This document shows positions 60,466 to 64,000 of a stretch of 64,000 bases of DNA, one piece after another. Each line of letters begins with the position of its first letter. The stretch's first letter is position 1. A model generated the notes under the pieces. It worked only from the letters and a program-made list of their open reading frames with translations, had not been told where the DNA came from and made no database searches. A program made the translations under genes and the position numbers. The DNA is taken from NCBI RefSeq assembly GCF_025979885.1, contig NZ_CP110139.1:1054001-1118000 (forward strand). The letters run 5' to 3'. This DNA is from Hymenobacter sp. YIM 151500-1 (GTDB lineage Bacteria; Bacteroidota; Bacteroidia; Cytophagales; Hymenobacteraceae).

Positions 60466-61346
60466 CGCACCGTAATGCGGAAGGTGTAGAAACCCGTGGC
60501 CCCGCCCTCAGCCGAGCTGGTGCGGCGAAACTCCACGTTTTCCAGAGCGTCGCGGCAGGCTTTTTCCTGGGCCGGCGTCACGTTGCCCGATACTTTAGTT
60601 ACGGACTCAATCTCGCCGTCGGCGTTAATCTTGATTTTGAAGCGCACAAAGCCCGAGGTATTGTCGATGGCCGGGGCTACGGGCTTGCTCACAAAGGCCC
60701 AGCCGGCCATTTCGAGGCCGCCGCTGCCGGGGCTGGTGCCACGGCCACCGCTGCCTGGTTCGCCGCTGTAGGCCGTGCCGCCGTAGGTGCCGCGCGGGTC
60801 ACCCTTGTCGCCCACGGTGCCGGGGTTGTCGCCGTTGTTGTTGCCGGTGGGCGCGTTGCTGGTGCCGTTCACGCCGTTGCCGCCCCCGTCAGTGCGGTTG
60901 GCGCGGGGCGTAAATACGGCCCGCTGGTCTACTTTCGGGCGCGGGGGTTCGGGCTGAACTTCTTCCTTAGGCGGAGCAGGCTTTTCCACGGGCGGCACCG
61001 TCACGGGGCTTTCCTCGGCTTCGCTGGTGACGACTCGCTCCTCGCTGGGCGGGGTCGGGTCGGGTTGGGCTACGGGCTGGGGCGGCGTGGGGTCGGGCTG
61101 GGCGGCCGGCGGGCGGCTGTCCTCCCGGTTCGGTGACTCATTGGCCGGGGCCTGGCTCTGCACGTCGCCGGAGCCCACTTCGTCGACGCCGTAGTTCAGC
61201 TCCACGCCGTCGCCGCCCAGGGTTTCCAGCGGCGGGTCGGGGCCTTTGAACACGGTAAACACAAACAGCGCCGCCAGGGCCGCGTGCAGCACCACGGTCC
61301 CAATTACTGCCTCGCGCCGGTGTTCTTCCCGATACTCCATGTTCAT
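60462..61346 (-). CDS. TonB-like energy transducer
   Basis: A 294-residue protein with a short cytoplasmic N-terminus, one membrane anchor (VIGTVVLHAALAALFVFTVF, about residues 14-33) and a Pro/Glu-rich spacer (70-150) that can span the periplasm. A Gly/Asn/Ser-rich linker (150-215) and a C-terminal domain (VRFKIKINADGEIESVTKVSG, ITPAQEKAC-like text, ending FYTFRITVR) follow. With exbB and exbD directly upstream on the same strand it forms a complete Ton-type motor. Repeat DNA separates it from both exbD and folC, and one repeat arm covers its stop codon. Confidence 0.85.
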   Translation of the reverse strand: MNMEYREEHRREAVIGTVVLHAALAALFVFTVFKGPDPPLETLGGDGVELNYGVDEVGSGDVQSQAPANESPNREDSRPPAAQPDPTPPQPVAQPDPTPPSEERVVTSEAEESPVTVPPVEKPAPPKEEVQPEPPRPKVDQRAVFTPRANRTDGGGNGVNGTSNAPTGNNNGDNPGTVGDKGDPRGTYGGTAYSGEPGSGGRGTSPGSGGLEMAGWAFVSKPVAPAIDNTSGFVRFKIKINADGEIESVTKVSGNVTPAQEKACRDALENVEFRRTSSAEGGATGFYTFRITVR

Positions 61347-61368
61347 TTTTCGTGGTTTGTTGCTAGCA

Positions 61369-61480
61369 GACCGTCCTGCTCCATCTGGCGTCCGCTTGTC
61401 GAAGCATCTCTACCGCTTCGTTGCAGTGCTATTGATTAGCCAGAGGGAGAGATGCTTCGGCTCCGCTCAGCATGACGGTC
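61369..61480. repeat. Dispersed palindromic repeat (CGAAGCATCTCT family), copy 3
   Basis: It opens GACCGTCCTGCT and closes AGCATGACGGTC, with CGAAGCATCTCTACCGCTTC and GAGAGATGCTTCGG as inner arms and GTGCTATTG in the centre. It lies in the exbD/tonB-like gap. Copies 1 and 2 are at 20024-20174 and 39039-39152. Confidence 0.8.
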
Positions 61481-61489
61481 TTTTCTAAC

Positions 61490-61894
61490 TCACTTCCCCT
61501 GCTGGGCCTGGGTGGCCATGACCATTTTTATCTTCAATCGGTTGCCAATTTCCAGGATGTCCACCAGCTTCTGGACGTTCAGCGAGGCATCTACGCGCAG
61601 CACGGCGGTGGGGCTTTCCAGGCCCTGTACGCGGCGGGCCAGCTCGGGTTCCAGCTGGGCCGGGCTGATGTTCTGCCGGTCGATAAAGTACTGCCCGGCC
61701 GCATCCACCGACACGGTAATGGGCTGCTTCATGGCCTGCTTGCCCGAGCGGGCATTGGGCAGCATGAGCTTGATGACATTGGGGTTCACCATCGTGGACA
61801 CAATCAGGAAGAACAGCATCAGAAAGAACATGATGTCGTTCATCGAGCCCGTCTCGACGTGGGAAGAAAGCTTACGGCGCCGGCTGAGGTCCAT
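61490..61894 (-). CDS. exbD: ExbD/TolR-type biopolymer transport protein
   Basis: A 134-residue protein from the ATG at 61894 (MDLSRRRKLSSHVETGSMND). It has a single membrane helix with the essential Asp at its start (MNDIMFFLMLFFLIVSTMVN) and a periplasmic domain (VSVDAAGQYFIDRQ, AVLRVDASLNVQKLVDILEI). It forms the rotor-like part of the proton channel with ExbB. Dispersed repeat copy 3 lies downstream, and a GTTGAGAAGTT-type repeat lies between it and exbB. Confidence 0.92.
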   Translation of the reverse strand: MDLSRRRKLSSHVETGSMNDIMFFLMLFFLIVSTMVNPNVIKLMLPNARSGKQAMKQPITVSVDAAGQYFIDRQNISPAQLEPELARRVQGLESPTAVLRVDASLNVQKLVDILEIGNRLKIKMVMATQAQQGK

Positions 61895-61900
61895 GCAGTA

Positions 61901-62009
61901 GTTGAGAAGTTGGGAAGTTAAAAAGGTAGAAAGTGCGTGAGGTGCGTTAGAAGCAGGTGTCAATCAGTCCTTTTACTTCCTAACTTCTCAACTTTCTAAC
62001 TTTTTAACT
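61901..62009. repeat. Inverted repeat with permuted word order between exbB and exbD
   Basis: The left part (61901-61934) reads word A (GTTGAGAAGTTGGGAAGT) then word B (TAAAAAGGTAGAAAGT). The right part (61975-62009) carries both words in reverse complement, but read in the same sense the order is B then A. Related words occur at 23951-24118. Confidence 0.65.
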
Positions 62010-62013
62010 GACC

Positions 62014-62751
62014 TTAATTATCCTGAAGGATGTCCATGAACTCGATGGCGGAGTTTTCCATGCGGAAGACCATGCGCTCCACCATGATGCTGAGCCAGTG
62101 GTAGCCGATGTGGGCGATGATGCCCACGATGAGGCCGGCCGCCGACGTTACCATCTTCGTGTACAAGCCGCCGGAAATCTGGGCAATGCCGAAGTCGCCG
62201 GTGGAGCTGATGGCGTAGAAGATTTTGATTACGCCGATGATAGTACCCACGAAGCCCAGCATGGGCGCCACACCGGCCACGATGCCCAGCACGTTGATGT
62301 TCTTTTCGAGGCGGGCAATTTCGATTTTGCCCACGTTCTCCACGCTGGTTTCGATTTCCTTGAGCGGCAGGCCCACCCGCCGGATGCCTTTCTCTACCAT
62401 GCGGGCCAGAGGCGTGGGGTTCTGGGCGCAAAGCATTTTGGCGCCCTGCAAGTCGCCCTTCACCATCAGTCCCCGGATGCCGGGCATAAACGACTCGGGC
62501 ACGGCCCCGGCCTTGCGGATGGTGAGGTAGCGCTCCAGAATGATGTAGATGGAGATGATGGAGAGCAGAAACAGCGGCACCATAATCCAGCCCCCGGCCA
62601 AGATCAGGTCAATCAGCGACAAGTCCGAAGCGGCGGCGTTGGCCGTGGCATTGGCCGCCGTGGCGGCGGAGTCGGCAGCGGCGGGGGCGGCGGCGGCGGG
62701 GGCGGCGCCGCCCACTTGCATTTGGAGCAACAGAGAAAGCAAAAACGTCAT
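62014..62751 (-). CDS. exbB: MotA/TolQ/ExbB proton channel family protein
   Basis: A 245-residue membrane protein from the ATG at 62751 (MTFLLSLLLQMQ). A signal-like segment and an Ala-rich stretch precede the first core helix (GGWIMVPLFLLSIISIYIILERY). The conserved cytoplasmic part holds AQNPTPLARMVEKGIRR. The two C-terminal helices (VAGVAPMLGFVGTIIGVI, MVTSAAGLIVGIIAHIGYHWL) line the channel. It is co-directional with the HU/SPOR gene upstream and exbD downstream. Confidence 0.93.
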   Translation of the reverse strand: MTFLLSLLLQMQVGGAAPAAAAPAAADSAATAANATANAAASDLSLIDLILAGGWIMVPLFLLSIISIYIILERYLTIRKAGAVPESFMPGIRGLMVKGDLQGAKMLCAQNPTPLARMVEKGIRRVGLPLKEIETSVENVGKIEIARLEKNINVLGIVAGVAPMLGFVGTIIGVIKIFYAISSTGDFGIAQISGGLYTKMVTSAAGLIVGIIAHIGYHWLSIMVERMVFRMENSAIEFMDILQDN

Positions 62752-62782
62752 GCGAGCTTGAAATGGGAGAGCGTAAACGGAC

Positions 62783-62825
62783 AAAGTGAGAAGCGAGGGA
62801 GCTTAGGCCGTCCGCTTCTCACTTT
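62783..62825 (-). repeat. Perfect 13-bp inverted repeat between the HU/SPOR gene and exbB
   Basis: AAAGTGAGAAGCG (62783-62795) pairs exactly with CGCTTCTCACTTT (62813-62825) around 17 nt. It uses the same word as the hisG-hisD gap repeat. No U-tract follows on the minus strand, so termination is doubtful. Confidence 0.7.
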
Positions 62826-62849
62826 CGCTGGCGTACTGCCCCGCGGTAG

Positions 62850-64000
62850 TTAATAATTCAGCACCCACAAGTTGCCCATGCGCTTGCGCAGGATGCTGGC
62901 CTGGCGGTCGGCGGAGGTGCGGTCGGCGAAATCGGCCACTGACAGCTTGAACTGGCGGCTGCCGGGCTGGGGCAGAATCACGCGGGCCGGGTGACCCAGC
63001 CGGGCCAGGGCCTGGCGGCCCTTTTCGGCGTTTTTAAGGCTGGTGTAGGAGCCGGCCACCACGAAGAAACGACCGGTGCGGCCTTTAATTGTCGTGGCCG
63101 CTGACCCGGCAGCAGCATTCGTAGCGGCGGCTTTTTCCCAGCCGGGAGCTTTGGGCTTGGCCTTGGCCGGGGTTTTGGCCGCGGGCTTGCGGCCCTGGCC
63201 GGCGCCCGTAGCCGCCAGCTTGGCGGCCCGCGCCGGGGTCTTGGCCTTAGCTGGCGCCGGCTTGGCGGCGGCTTTTGCGGGCTGGGCTGGGGCCACCGTG
63301 GGCGCCGGCGCGGCCGTCAGCTCCGAGGTAGAAGCCAGGGCATTGTTGCCGAGGGCGGCTTGCTGGCGCTGCATGGGCTGGGTGTCGGCAGCCGGCTGGG
63401 CGGTGGATTGGGATGCCGCCGACGCCGCGTCCGACAGGCGCCAGGATTCGGGCAGGTAGTTGTAGCGCTCGGCCACCAGGTAGTTGGCCGACAGCACCAG
63501 GCCGGTAATGACCACGGCCGCTGCTGCGCGAAACAGGCGCAGGGCGCGGGGGCTGCGGCCACTGGCCAGCAGGGGCGCCGGAGCCGGCCGCTCCCGCGCC
63601 AGCAAGGCATCGGTAGCCCGCACGGGCCTCGACACTAATTCGGGCAGGCCGAAGCTGGCGTTGAGCAGGTTTTGGGCGCCGGTGTACTCAAACTCCACCC
63701 CGCGGCCGGGGGCGCGGCGGAAGTTGCCCACCCCGCTCAGCTCCACGCGGCGGCCGTTTTCCAGCTCCTGCTGCATGCGCAGCACCGCTTCGCGCACCAG
63801 CTGCCGGGCCTGGGCCGTGCTCACGCGCAGCGCGCGGCTCAGCGCATCCACCAGCAGTCCGTCGTTGCGGGTCAGGGACTGGTTGAAGGCCACGCGCTTG
63901 GCCGGCGGGGCCAGCGTGTGCCGCACCGGATGAATCTGGGCGGGCGCGTAATCGGCAATCAGGCCGCCGAAATCGGGGATGATAACGCAGTCATGGTCCC
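62850..64000 (-). CDS. HU-CCDC81 and SPOR domain protein (partial, runs off the right edge)
   Basis: At least 383 codons; the frame is open at the window edge, and the text before the GTG at 63926 (VIIPDFGGLIADYAPAQIHP) is part of the conserved HU-CCDC81 N-terminus, so that GTG is not the start. The HU-like domain is in two blocks (the second is LVDALSRALRVSTAQARQLV and VELSGVGNFRRAPGR). A membrane helix (AAAAVVITGLVLSANYLVA) and an Ala/Pro/Lys-rich linker follow. The C-terminal SPOR domain (RFFVVAGSYTSLKNAEKGRQ to NLWVLNY) should bind denuded peptidoglycan. It heads the exbB-exbD-tonB-like unit. Confidence 0.9.
   Translation of the reverse strand, partial: DHDCVIIPDFGGLIADYAPAQIHPVRHTLAPPAKRVAFNQSLTRNDGLLVDALSRALRVSTAQARQLVREAVLRMQQELENGRRVELSGVGNFRRAPGRGVEFEYTGAQNLLNASFGLPELVSRPVRATDALLARERPAPAPLLASGRSPRALRLFRAAAAVVITGLVLSANYLVAERYNYLPESWRLSDAASAASQSTAQPAADTQPMQRQQAALGNNALASTSELTAAPAPTVAPAQPAKAAAKPAPAKAKTPARAAKLAATGAGQGRKPAAKTPAKAKPKAPGWEKAAATNAAAGSAATTIKGRTGRFFVVAGSYTSLKNAEKGRQALARLGHPARVILPQPGSRQFKLSVADFADRTSADRQASILRKRMGNLWVLNY

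Overview
The window looks like chromosome from a GC-rich member of the Bacteroidota, most likely the Hymenobacteraceae (inferred). The evidence is a roughly 60-65% GC coding background, many -7 promoter boxes of the TAnnTTTG type rather than E. coli-type boxes, weak or absent Shine-Dalgarno sites, a type IX secretion C-terminal sorting domain, an HU/SPOR protein, DUF349, DUF2911 and DUF1015 proteins, and the his gene order G-D-C-B-H-A-F-IE.

Layout. 1-2050: edge of a type I-B CRISPR-Cas operon running left (cas6, then cas8b1/cst1, cut by the window edge); no array is visible. 2306-4907: PAP2 phosphatase and an orphan PAS histidine kinase. 5426-11742: a catabolic cluster holding a GH1 glycosidase and all five De Ley-Doudoroff steps (SDR sugar dehydrogenase, SMP-30 lactonase, DgoD, DgoK, DgoA), which would take galactose to pyruvate plus glyceraldehyde 3-phosphate. 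11993-19971: YitT-type membrane protein, TPR histidine kinase with an AT-rich sensor half, tRNA-Thr, DUF349 protein, YqgE, PdxH. 20257-26392: DUF1015 protein, Maf, DUF4259 protein, flavin reductase, a RES-Xre toxin-antitoxin pair, KptA, an HD hydrolase and a small lipoprotein. 26520-30330: gyrA and a TPR protein. 30394-32340: an AT-rich island with one unknown gene. 32408-36406: nucleotide-sugar epimerase, GT2 glycosyltransferase plus LAB_N-like membrane protein, an SDR and a small unknown gene.

36653-45054: the complete histidine operon on the minus strand, preceded by a 44-codon leader ORF whose end is Lys-(His)5-Gly-(His)2, with its own -7 box and alternative stem-loops. This is a clear candidate for ribosome-mediated attenuation and is the strongest regulatory finding. 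45215-52100: DUF2911 protein, Crp/Fnr regulator, sterol-desaturase-family protein, membrane protein, an rpe-TonB-receptor pair and a zinc-ribbon protein. 52248-58852: T9SS-secreted subtilase, lipoprotein, MnmA, a TrpF-like protein lacking the catalytic cysteine, a DinB/MDMPI-like protein and TrmB. 58983-64000: FolC and an energy-transduction operon (HU/SPOR protein, ExbB, ExbD, TonB-like protein).

A second theme is the intergenic DNA. Many gaps, including four of the seven in the his operon, hold long inverted repeats built from a few recurring short words (for example GTTGAGAAGTT, AGAAGTGAGA, CCAAAAACC). Some extend over stop codons or into coding tails, and one is a 43-bp near-perfect inverted repeat between tonB-like and folC. 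Dispersed palindromic repeats sharing CGAAGCATCTCT occur three times.
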